NCBI GenBank assembly: GCA_917880885.1
Contig: OU862918.1
Span: 28,171,988 to 28,235,987 of the forward strand
Direction of reading: 5' to 3'
Length of the DNA: 64,000 nucleotides
Origin: Limnephilus marmoratus
Taxonomy: Eukaryota > Arthropoda > Insecta > Trichoptera > Limnephilidae
In this document: piece by piece, positions 35,268 to 45,289 of the stretch
How positions within the stretch are numbered: the stretch's first letter is position 1
Layout of the letters: each line of letters starts with the position of its first letter
The notes under the pieces: model-generated
The model's input: only the letters and a program-made list of their open reading frames with translations
Told to the model about the DNA's origin: nothing
Database searches by the model: none
Translations under genes and position numbers: made by a program

Positions 35268-35605
35268 CCAGCTGATCCGGCCACGCGTTGCTGTGGCTAA
35301 CGAAACGCAACGCCATCTACTGGTTGATTACCCAACCTTTATAACCAACGCCATCTGTTTTTTTGCATACATCAAGCGGGCTGGCAAGGGGGTGGTGTGG
35401 ACACCACCCCCTTGCCAGCCCGCTCCATTTATATATTATATATTTCAACAAATTTACTCAAATCCTTGACAAATTATGGACCTAAATCTTTCTCACGAAT
35501 CACTCTTATCTATTAGTGAAAACCGCATGAAAATCTGTTCATTAGTTTTTGAGTTAATCGCGAACAGACAGACAGACGCGTCGGAGGACGTTAACTTATA
35601 ATAAG
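35268..35605 (-). mobile_element. Helitron-like element with GC-rich perfect hairpin
   Basis: It starts at ccagctgatccggccacgcg (inverse of the ...CGGGTCNGCTAGT end) and carries gaaaaccgcatgaaaatctg as at 41461 and, inverted, at 29426. At 35375..35424 it holds a perfect 24-bp inverted repeat with a 2-bp centre. Confidence 0.6.
35375..35424. repeat. perfect 24-bp inverted repeat (hairpin)
   Basis: The left arm 35375-35398 (agcgggctggcaaggg...gtggtgt) and right arm 35401-35424 are exact complements separated by GG. The hairpin is very GC-rich. Confidence 0.95.
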
Positions 35606-35689
35606 TAATTATTTTTATAGAGCGGAGAAGGTTTACATAAAATATAGTTCTCGTGAACACTTAGGCTATAGGTCCATTGTGACACATAT

Positions 35690-35975
35690 CTCCTACTTTA
35701 CCTCATTCCTTTAATAGTAACCTGGTCCGTTTTAAAGTTCACCGAATGTGGTGTAGTTCAATAGGGTCTTTACGTTCCACAATGTGTCTTCATCTCTCTT
35801 GTCCACTCTTGGTTCCCTGAAGGCCTCAAGATGGAAGGGTCAACACTCCCTTGCTTCCCTGAGGGCCCTACAAGGGAAGGATTCACAGAGGTGGCCTCAG
35901 CTCTCTTCTCTAATATTTTATATATCAAGTAATGTCTGATTTATAAAGGTTCGTTGAATAAAAGTAAAGTAAAGT
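35690..35975 (+). mobile_element. possible LINE 3' UTR
   Basis: The text ends in ttgaataaaagtaaagtaaa, an AATAAA-like signal with an AGTAA-type simple tail, preceded by direct phrases ttccctgaaggcc / ttccctgagggcc. This suggests a LINE 3' UTR. No ORF fragment is attached. Confidence 0.35.
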
Positions 35976-36696
35976 TGTGCTTACTTAGAAAACGATGCCA
36001 TCTCTCGTTAAATCTCTATCATCGAAAAACCTTAAAAAATCTATGATGAATAGGGGTGCCCTATTTTGCTCGATTTTTCAATTCTTAATGAAAGCTAAGG
36101 GTTGCGGGTTACCACCCAGCCAGCGGTCTGAACTCGTATTAAAATGGCAGCAAGACAAAGGATGGTAATATGGTGTATGCAGGTTGTTCGCTCATTAAGC
36201 AATGGATGAAAGTGGATAGTAGTCGTCGCACGGATTGGGTTTTCGTCGGTATCGGGTGTCCCGGTATGGAAAACGAAGGCCTAACTCGTTCACTGCACGG
36301 TTTTTGCATCGGGCTGGTTCTGTGTTCAGTCATCCCGGGATGCGGGTCCTACTGCACACGGTCATCTGATACGTCCGTGCGGGCAGAGGGCGGACGCAGG
36401 CTTCGTTGGATGCTCATATTGCTCATGCTTCATTATTCATGGGTTGGATTTTCGTCAGATTGCCTGTTTTTCATAATTTATTATTATTATCAATTTAAAA
36501 ATTCTCGGATGCAGTAAAATGAGCGAAGAAACTGGACGTTCAGACAAAAGGGAATACAAGGGGATTATATTTTCGCCCATTCATCATTGTTTATGGATTG
36601 GATAGGTTTTCTTTGGATTTTTCCATCAAACAATTATTATGGGTAATAATTTTTGGCTAATTAAGTTGCTTTGCTGCATTGATAAGATGAATTTTT
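35976..36696. other. intron without recognised element
   Basis: A locally GC-richer stretch at 36115-36430 has an open frame on + (36170-36517) with no recognisable domain and no repeat match. Confidence 0.35.
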
Positions 36697-36915
36697 AACC
36701 CCCGACGCAAAGAGCGTGTTATAAGTTTGACTTTCTGTGTGTCTATCTGTGTGTGTGTCTGTCTGTGGCATCGTAGCTCCTAAAGGAATGGACCCATTGT
36801 GATGCGTTTTTTTGTTTGTTTGAAAGTTGACGTGATCGAGATTGTTCTTAGCTACAATTCTTGAAAATCTGTTCAGGCGTTTTAAGGTCAACAGCTCTTT
36901 TTTCTGTCGGGGGTT
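36697..36915. mobile_element. AACCCCCGAC-terminal MITE
   Basis: Starts AACCCCCGACGCAAAGAG and ends CTTTTTTCTGTCGGGGGTT. The termini are inverted repeats of 10 bp followed by imperfect matches. The interior has tctgtgtgtctatctgtgtg and tggcatcgtagctcc, text common in lepidopteran MITE-type repeats. About 219 bp, non-coding. Target duplication unclear. Confidence 0.6.
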
Positions 36916-37842
36916 GCTTAAAATTTTGAATTTCTTTAAATGGTAGAGCGAATGACCTGAAAAGGGCACGCTTAGGGAATAATTTATTAAGTTAATTGGA
37001 AGATATGGTCCGGGACACCCGACGCTATCAACGACACACTGAAGTTGTAATGTTAAAGATCAGTTTAAGAGAAAAGTATGTATGAAGGTGAATTCAGCAA
37101 GGAGCGTGTACCAATACAATTGTGTGGTATTCCATATTATACTAGTTTACAGGTTTATCTCTGGTTACCGTTGACAACAAGGAACCATCGTTGTTGTCAT
37201 AATCCTTTTCATACCAGATGTAACTGCTTCTGCAGAAACATGAGATTTTTCTCCAAAACTTGTATGAAACAGGGTGATAATAAGACTAATTGGTCAAGTT
37301 GATTCGCCGCTCGATGTTATGTATCCAGTTCTTTACTAATTAGTTTGGTCAGGTTGGCCCGGTTTAATCGGCACCTTCCGGCGTGACAGGTGAACAGTAC
37401 TTCTTTACCCGTACCTCTCCGCAGTGCAGACTTGCCATCGAGGTTCGGTAAAGGTGAAGAATTAACATCAACTCACCTTTAACTGTCACCACCTAATGAT
37501 CTATTCACATCAGATCAGATAATCCTCAAATATGTCCGCAAATATAATGACGTCACCAGAAAAATGTAATTCTACTATTTTTTTTCCCACGGAGTTTGTT
37601 AGTATAGTGTATATGTTTGCATATATTATGAGTTCGTTGTCTTACAAGCAATATTTTGACAACTTCTAATGGACATTTACTACTGCGAATAAGCTCATTC
37701 AACTCCGAATAAAATATAATCACCACGGTGTGAGTTTTGTATAAAAGTTGAATCTTCAAGGTTAAATTTTTATTATAAGTATCTACGTTGTCTAAAATAG
37801 AATGGTTATCAAATTAAAATATGTGTACATATATTATATAAC
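36916..37842. other. intron without recognised element
   Basis: No gene or repeat was identified. Confidence 0.4.
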
Positions 37843-38378
37843 TTGATACGGTTTACTTTATAGGCGGACAGAAGTTGAACAAGTTGATACGGTTAACTTT
37901 ATAGACGGACAAAAGTTGAACAAAGAGATATGTTTTCTATTGGTTATATTCTTTTTTAGTTTGTTTTATGGCATGGTGTAAAGCGTACTAACAAATCTGA
38001 AATTCCATGAAAATTGATGAAACGTAATTCTCAAGATTTTAGCATTCATATGATATTTTGAAAACCTATCGTTGTCTGTCCGCAGTTTAAATTGTATCGT
38101 TAGCTTTCCAGAAAATATTTACCCACAATAAAGATTTGATTATTTTTTGTGGATTTTTGTAATTTATTTATTTTTATATGCTCAATTGAGGCATTTTAGT
38201 GTTTTCATTGCAATAATAAATATTGATTGTTAAAAATTAATGAAGCCTGTGAATCATCGATTGGCTGGTATCCTTGTTAATGTGATATTTCTCAAATTAG
38301 GTGCTATAAAAATTATCCAAGTAGGTAGGTACTTATTATTACTGGTGACGACACTGACTGCAAAGTTAACCGTATCAA
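37843..38378. mobile_element. TTGATACGGTTAACTTT TIR element
   Basis: A 17-bp perfect inverted repeat joins 37884-37900 and 38362-38378. The left end is tandemly duplicated with a 41-bp period (37843 and 37884), each carrying ggcggacagaagttgaac or agacggacaaaagttgaac. Non-coding and AT-rich inside. Confidence 0.6.
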
Positions 38379-38704
38379 TCCTAGGGGATTGAATCGGCGA
38401 CCACTTTTAATCGCGGTACCAGGCGCCCGATACCAGGATAACAGAAGTTGATAGGAGGTAAATAACATAAAATACACGGCGTTTCGGGATCGTTAGCGAC
38501 AAAGGGTGAGCGATCAGCGAGCAGCTGGCAGGAAGCGGTACCTACCTATTCGGTACTACTCGCTACTCCGTCATTCATGGATACATGCCGCTCCGCGTAC
38601 GAAATGGTCGTTGAAGTTCTGAGTTTTGTTTCCCACCACCAGTAATTACATTTTCACACATGTTTTCCTGGACAATGCTAATTTATTTACGTCGACGATT
38701 CCAG

Positions 38705-38813
38705 TTTTGGCTTCCCTGTCAGAGCGGCAAGCTCCTTAGCTCTGACATCTAGAGGTCGCGGGTTCGCTAAAATAATTCCACATACCTACTCCTCGTTCCA
38801 TAGTGTAAGATGG
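38705..38813 (+). mobile_element. SINE head, separated from its body by a hAT insertion
   Basis: agaggtcgcgggttcgctaa is a decayed tRNA-like B-box region, as in the other SINEs. The element continues across the hAT at 40314, as the 8-bp duplication cgtacaat shows. Confidence 0.5.
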
Positions 38814-38821
38814 CGTACAAT

Positions 38822-40305
38822 CAGGGCTGGGCAAAATACATGCTTTGCTGTAATTGAAATACAAATTACAAAATACTTTTACTCATGTATTTAAAATACC
38901 AAATACAAAATACTTTCAAGTCGTGTATTTAAAATACAAAATACAGTATTTTAGCAATTTTTTAATTTCAAATACAAAATACAAATTACAAAATACAAAA
39001 TACATTTGGTTTTGGTAGAACCTTTGGTTGCAATAAATTGTCATAAGTGCCCTTACCTAAGGGTGCGTTTCCATAGAAGCAAAGCTGAGCAGAGTGAAAC
39101 AGAGACGTGCAAAAATTTACCAATCATATTGCTCAGAAGACACTTCTCGTCTCCGCTCCAATTGTAAAGTTTTGTGGTTAGGTGTTGGATAATAATAATA
39201 ATTATTATAATAACATTAGCTGGTTCCCGGCATGCGTTGCAATGCCACATCCAAAGAAATAAATTGTTTATCCCTGCATGTCCTTTCCCGCGCGTCCCCG
39301 TTCCCCTCCCACATCCCATTCCCCTTCCGCGTTCTCCTGCCACCTTCCCCGCCTACCCTTTCCCCTCTCCCACTCCCCGCCAAACCCCTTCCGCGTTCCA
39401 CATATTCAGTCCCAGTACATTCAGTTTTCAAACAACTCGCATGCCAGCTATTACAATTTTTTATTAAAATTTTCATTTCCACATATTACAAATATTCATT
39501 TTTGTATATTTTAAGAACAAGCAATCAAATAGGTACCTATTTAAAATATCTATAATAAAAAAAACCATAGACAATTCTTTTGTTACAAAAAAAAACAGCG
39601 GCCTGCTAAATTCAATTTCATAAAACGCGCCAACTGTCAAACGTGCGAAGTTAAAATAGTCATCAAGTTTTCTGAAATTATCCAATTTTCTGCTTAATTT
39701 TCTTAATTTTTCTTTCCGTAAGAACCTTCTACAAAGTACAAGAAAACTTTAAAAAATTAATAAAATACCAAGATAAATAATAATGACCAAGGGAAACAAG
39801 AATTCATTTTTATATACATAGATGACATTTGTATAGCGCAGTTTTGTGTTATTTAACTTCAAGTGCGCTCTACAGTAATTAACTTAAAAATAATCTAGTG
39901 TTCAGTCAAATTATTCCTATAGTGCTTGATCTAATACTATTATACAAAAATGTACAATACAAAGCAATGATAAGAAAACTACAAATAGTCATTAGTAAGA
40001 GTGCTATAGCACAGGATAATAGGACAATAGTACAGGATTCTAGCGTTTTTACTCTACGTATTATGTATTATCTACGTTATATTATTTTTCATTGTCATTT
40101 TTAAGATCGCTTAATGTATTTGAAAATGTATTTTGAAGCCATAAGTATTTGAAATACAAATTACAAAATACCTCAGCAGCAGGTAATTGAAATACCAATT
40201 ACAAAATACATTGTTAGGAAGTAATTGAAATACAAATACAAAATACGTATTTGTATTTCAAATACGTATTTCAAATACAAGTATTTCAAATACTGCCCAG
40301 CCCTG
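38822..40305. mobile_element. hAT-type non-autonomous transposon with exact 8-bp TSD
   Basis: Perfect 12-bp TIRs CAGGGCTGGGCA / TGCCCAGCCCTG are flanked by cgtacaat at 38814-38821 and 40306-40313. Subterminal regions are arrays of aaatacaaaatac-type repeats. It is 1484 bp, has no transposase, and contains a Helitron-like insertion at 39215..39530. Confidence 0.9.
39215..39530 (-). mobile_element. Helitron-like element nested in the hAT
   Basis: Starts ATTAGCTGGTTCCCGGCATG, inverse of a 3' end with CTAAT (fits CTRRT). It carries the cgttcccctcccacatccca pyrimidine body and aaacaactcgcatgccagct as in the other copies. Head end fuzzy. Confidence 0.6.
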
Positions 40306-40313
40306 CGTACAAT

Positions 40314-40800
40314 CACCTTTGTGAGAAATCTCCACTCTGAATCGAAGAGTTGCCTGAACTGTCCTGTCTGTAGTTCGATTTAGTGACTAGAATTGGATAG
40401 CAACTTACTTTCCATCCTTCCTATTTCTTCCAACCCCAACTTTTAACCCCTCCCCCACTTCTTTGAATCTCACATCATTCCCTAAAAGGGGGATGAAAAC
40501 TTTCCACCGGCTCCAAGCCGATCAAACGAAAAGACAGGCTTCATAATCGAATCTATCTAATCTAGGTTTTTATTGACTCTAACTTTCAATTCTTCTACAT
40601 CTTCCACACTTCTTCAGACTGACAACATTCCCCAAACTCCCCAACGGCTCCAGTACCTTCACAATCGAAATATTGATTGAAATGTATTTAGACGTACTTA
40701 ATGGCTAGATTTGAACAACCAGCTGCTTCCCAACCTTCATCTACCAATTCTCATCACCTCACATTCCTCAAATGGGGATGGGCTTCAATAATTGACTGTC
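40314..40800 (+). mobile_element. SINE body, continuation after the hAT
   Basis: It carries ctccactctgaatcgaagag, attccctaaaagggggatga and ccggctccaagcc, the SINE body vocabulary. Two more decayed body copies follow (about 40570-40650 and 40690-40800). Confidence 0.5.
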
Positions 40801-41247
40801 TGAGGATCACGTACGCCAATATTCAAGATCAGAATTGAGACGTAGTAGAATGAACTCTGACTTACTCACTTTTTTTTTTAGTAAAAATCGGAATTTGCTT
40901 TAGGTCGGTGGCAACGCTGTCTCGTGGCAATGGCAACTCGGCCACATTATGTGGCAGATGTTCTGGAAGCCACTCTTGGCGCAGACCACTTTTTGTTCGC
41001 GACCCGAACCCGCCGAGCGTCCATCTCCCCAGAATTTCTGCTGCCCGCGGCCCCCAAACACGCCGATAACTCCCAAATTCTAACCCAACCAACCAACCAA
41101 TGAGCCCTAATTTGATACAGATCAAACCATCCATCTTTAAAAAAAAACATCCATAATGATACGTCTGCAACACTTTTCAAATTATATTTCTAGAAATAAT
41201 AATTAAAAAGTTAAGTAACGAAATATCGTTAGTTTAGATTATTTTGT
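40801..41247. other. intron without recognised element
   Basis: Moderately GC-rich at 40905-41060; a short (CCAA)n run lies at 41085-41101. Minus-strand frames have no recognisable domain. Confidence 0.35.
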
Positions 41248-41545
41248 ACCAGCTGACTAACGAAACACAAAGCCATCTCTACTGGATGGTTGCCTGTTGG
41301 CCATCTGATAATTTGCATGCAACTCAAATCCACATGTGCTCGCTCGTCCACCACATACAGACATTCTCATTTAATTATGTTTTTCAATCAATTTACACAA
41401 AACCTTGACAAATTATATATGTACTTTAACTTTCCTCATGAATCACTCTATCTTTTGGTGAAAACCGCATGAAAATCCTTTCAGTAGTTTTCTTTAGTTT
41501 ATCGCGAACAGACAGACAACGCGGCGGAGGACTTTAATTTATAAC
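41248..41545 (-). mobile_element. Helitron-like fragment
   Basis: taccagctgactaacgaaac to acagacagacaacgcggcgg parallels 35268..35605 (gaatcactcta, gtgaaaaccgcatgaaaatc, tatcgcgaacagacagac). The CTRRT end is eroded. Confidence 0.5.
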
Positions 41546-42124
41546 ATGTAGAGATATTGATAGAATGGTACAATAAAATTCCTATAACTCGTATAATATT
41601 CAAAGTGCAATAATGGTTAAAAATGAAAGAGGCTCTCTTACACGCAAATAGGCCTTTTATACCCTTAAGTTCACGTTTCATGTTCATCAGAAACATACGT
41701 TCATTATTGTTTCATAATCTCCAACCTACGTTCATTACATTCGATAGTGTAAAGCGCCCTTGTGGTTAAATAACGCAAAACTGCGCTATATAAATAATTA
41801 CTTGTTATTATTGTACTCGTAGTAAGCCTTTCCCATTCGCAACAAAATTTTTCCCACACCCAATTGTTTTTCCCGCTCAAAACCAATTATTTCTAGATCG
41901 ATCTGCCAAGAATATTTTTATGTTTTGTCGAAACTTTGGGATTATAGGTCCTTGTTTGAATTTCCTCGCGAAATTCTTATTTAACTTTTACGTGAAAGCG
42001 TTACAAAATCAATGATTCAACAGAAGCCTTCATTTTCAAATCGTCTTAAATCAAAAATGCATGTCTGTTACCCTATAAATATACATTTATGTATCGGGTA
42101 ATTTCGTATATGTTCCCTAAATAC
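41546..42124. other. intron without recognised element
   Basis: AT-rich, nothing recognised. Confidence 0.35.
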
Positions 42125-42132
42125 CTTGTAAT

Positions 42133-43513
42133 ATTAGAGACCGACCGAAACTAGATTTTTTGCAGAAACCGAATTTCAGCTCCTGTTCTGGATTCAGCCG
42201 AAACCGAAAACGAATTTCGGCTTCTAGAATAGTTTCGGCCGAAACCGAAATCAAAACTTATCTCAATAATTATGTAATTTGAACAACACTATATACCCCG
42301 AAATTGAGTTTTTTTTTTATTGTTAAACGTGTAAAAGTTCATTAATGTTAAATAAAACGCACAATGAAATAAAAGGTTTAATGAGCAAATTGGTTCAATT
42401 TTAACGCTTTCAACTCGTTAAGATTATTATTGGCTTGTTGTAAACGCTATGGGTACTTAATACCTACATTAACTTTACAGGCATTAAAAATATCAAAGGT
42501 CTAGTCTTTATGTTAGGCAGTAGCAATACAATTACTAATAATTATTTTAAACGAGAAACCTTGACAAAAATAATTAATATTTTGATATTATGTTAATATT
42601 TAAGTTACTTATTCCAGAGACGTACATACGCGCACAAGATAGGCTTGTTGAAAAAGTATCGATATATCGATGTATCGATATTTTTAATTTAATATATTGA
42701 TATTTTTAGTAGATATATTTTGATCCGATATATCGATACAAAATAACCAATATCTAAAATTGTATAAAAAACAATATTTTTTATTTACGTAACTAAAGTC
42801 ACTAGAATCAAAAACCGTACAGGTACGAACGGAAAAAAGTAGCTGTGTTGCGTCATGACATCTGGCGGTTGAAATTTGAACTATTAACAGCTAAAATCTA
42901 TTGTCTTTCAATTGGTATTTGTGATCACTGATACTATCTCATGTTTGTAGGGACATACATAGAAATGTATGCTATTTTCCGACATTTTTTCTGAGCCACT
43001 CCTATGTGTTGGTTCCCAATTGTCTATGATTATTGACTAAACTTTGTTCCAAACACGAAGTCCTTTTTGACAGATTGTCAGTGACAGTGTGAAATGTTAC
43101 TGAGACGTATACACAGAAGACGCAACCAAAAAGTAAAAAAATACATTATTTAGTTTTCGATATTTTTGTAATTATTGCCTAATAAAAGGGAATACTGATA
43201 AAAATACCTAAATTTAATTGAGATTTTTGTACTTTAAAATAATGTACATTGTGTATAAAAATTACTATCGATAATATTGAGCTGAATACAATGTTATTTT
43301 AGAAACGCATAATCTTATGAAAATTTGACCGATATATCGAAATATCGATATTTTTTCCTCGAAATATCGACGTCGATATTGATATTTTAATAAATATCGA
43401 TACGTTGCAGGTTTCAGCCGAACCGAAGTTTCGGATAATTTTTGGCCGAAACCGCGGCCGGGTTCCCTTTTTTGTACGAAACTGATTGAAACCGAAACTT
43501 CGGTAGGTCATTA
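42133..43513. mobile_element. hAT-like element with TCGG-rich subterminal repeats and 8-bp TSD
   Basis: CTTGTAAT is duplicated at 42125-42132 and 43514-43521. The ends TAGAGACCGACCGAA and (complemented) TAATGACCTACCGAA match at 12 of 15. Subterminal regions are rich in gccgaaaccgaaa and its variants. Another AT-rich TIR element is nested at about 42645..43412. No transposase is seen. Confidence 0.7.
42645..43412. mobile_element. TATCGATA-rich TIR element nested in the hAT
   Basis: Left end ttgttgaaaaagtatcgata and right end (complemented) cctgcaacgtatcgatattt are imperfect inverted repeats followed by runs of tatcgatatatcgat. The interior is AT-rich and non-coding. Confidence 0.55.
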
Positions 43514-43521
43514 CTTGTAAT

Positions 43522-44180
43522 GAACAATGAACATCCTAATTCTTATGGCAAAGGCGTTCATTGTAAATTAGGAATGTAATCAACTAGTACTGAATTTCCT
43601 CCTTTTTCGTCGAGCACATAGTTTGTCCTGGTTTTTTCCTACCAACAAGTTTGTTACGCACTTCTTTTCCCGTAGGCATCAAAGTTAGTGCAAAAGCAGG
43701 TAAATAATAATTTCCCAGCGGGAAAGCAGGTTAGAATAAGAAAATGGCGTATTGTCGTGGTCGACAGTGAGTATCTTTGAGAGTTTAGACCTCACCAATT
43801 ATATTGTATACCTCACTTGTGTGTCATCCAGGTTGTGGGTTCGGTTCCCGACAATAAGCTATAAATATACAAGGGTTACAGCTGTGGGGAGTAGGGACAT
43901 GGCTGCGTGGTCGCCTAGAAATGGAACGGATAAATAATATAAACAAAAACACACATGGTGCTCATTTACATACATTCTGTTACACGAAGACAACCCAATT
44001 ACTGGGAATCATTTAGGAATCTTCCAGACTCTGGCATGTCTTGGATTTATTATGTTCTTTTATTTTTTACTCTGATTTCAGAGATCTTGGAAAATTTTGC
44101 CTTTTCCGTAATAACGTCACTTAAAAAATCTTGTAATATTCTTTGATGTCATGCTTTAAAACTTTTTTCGCTTCTTGTGA
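43522..44180. other. intron without recognised element
   Basis: No repeat or coding signal was recognised. Confidence 0.35.
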
Positions 44181-44268
44181 TTTATCTTTAACTAATGATG
44201 TATTTTTTTTGTTTCAGGTATGTAACACACGATGAATAAAGACAACAAATCTATCTTCATCGGTATGT
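44181..44268 (+). other. candidate recursive splice site with 45-nt RS exon
   Basis: A branchpoint-like taactaatgat (44189-44199) is followed by an almost pure T tract and gtttcag ending at 44217. GTATGT starts at 44218, so acceptor and donor abut with no exon between. A second donor, ATCG|GTATGT, starts at 44263. This is the arrangement of ratchet points in long introns: the first step joins exon 1 to 44218 and regenerates a donor. If instead 44218..44262 is kept, the MEX3 frame reads Gly-Met-stop. It lies 43.5 kb into the intron and outside any recognised transposon. Confidence 0.55.
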
Positions 44269-44889
44269 ACGAAAATATTCTAAAAAAAGATAATTAAATT
44301 GATATAGTTCGTTTACACATTACAGCAATAGATAGGTACCTAGTAGACGTCCATATTATTTATTAACAAGTAGTTTCCAAGAGTGCTTATGCTTGTTGCA
44401 GGCTGATTCAGGTACCAGGGGAGCATAGTAATGAAGTAGGTGTTGTTTAATTTGAAAACGATGGTATTATTGCCTTTCTGACCGCCACACGTCGAGTGCA
44501 GAAAACAAAGACTGCCCGCATTTTATAGTTCGATATTTTTCAAGTCTCATGGCCACTCGGGCAGACGACCATGCAAATATTTTCTTCGAATTGCGGCAGT
44601 AATATCAATAAGAATTCGCGATTCCCATCCTTTGTTCATTATACTTTATACGGCGGAGGCTTTTATGCTGTTCGTGGTATGATCTTCTCGGAAAGAGAAG
44701 TTCGATTCTTTGTAACCGTTTTTTATTAATTTCCAGTCACATTTTCCCCGGGAGGCGTGTCTCCTTTTCCGTTTTGCAAATAAATTACGAATTGATTTAG
44801 GACCGGATGTTCCCATCAACATTGTAAAGCAAAAGATTTCAGGATAATCCGCGGATTCTTCAGGTGGGTACCCCAATCTCACGTACATC
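44269..44889. other. intron without recognised element
   Basis: No repeat or coding signal was recognised. Confidence 0.35.
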
Positions 44890-44897
44890 AGTTAATT

Positions 44898-45281
44898 GAC
44901 TCCAGATACTAATATCTACAGCCTGTATGTCGGACGAATATCTACAGCTCATATGTTGAACTAATATCTACGAACTTCAGAGTGTTGGCTAATATCTACA
45001 GAGCTAAGGTCGGACGAATATCTATGACGGTACCAGTGTTGACTAATATCTACAGAGCGTAGGTTGGACTAATCAGCTAAATGTGTCCGATAGTCAGATA
45101 TTAGGGATTTTTACATACATACATAAATTAAGTTTTTTAAACTGCATACGCAATATGCTATACATAATTGAAAATCCAACCTCTGCCAGTGCTGTAGATA
45201 TTCGTTAACACTTTGGTTCTCATAGATATTAGTTAGATTTTTCAGTTTTTGGAATTCCTATAGATATTAGTAGACGCCTCC
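44898..45281. mobile_element. iteron-bearing TIR element, copy B
   Basis: AGTTAATT is duplicated exactly at 44890-44897 and 45282-45289. The 384-bp element starts GACTCCAGATACTAATATCT and ends tagatattagtagacgcctc plus C. It repeats ctaatatctac at the left and its inverse at the right, and is closely similar to 18285..18714 with small deletions. Confidence 0.8.
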
Positions 45282-45289
45282 AGTTAATT

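Noticed and set aside
36170..36517. 115-codon + frame with hydrophobic C-terminal part
   Set aside because: Looks like chance: no known motif, no upstream promoter evidence and a Phe/Tyr-rich run from AT-rich DNA.
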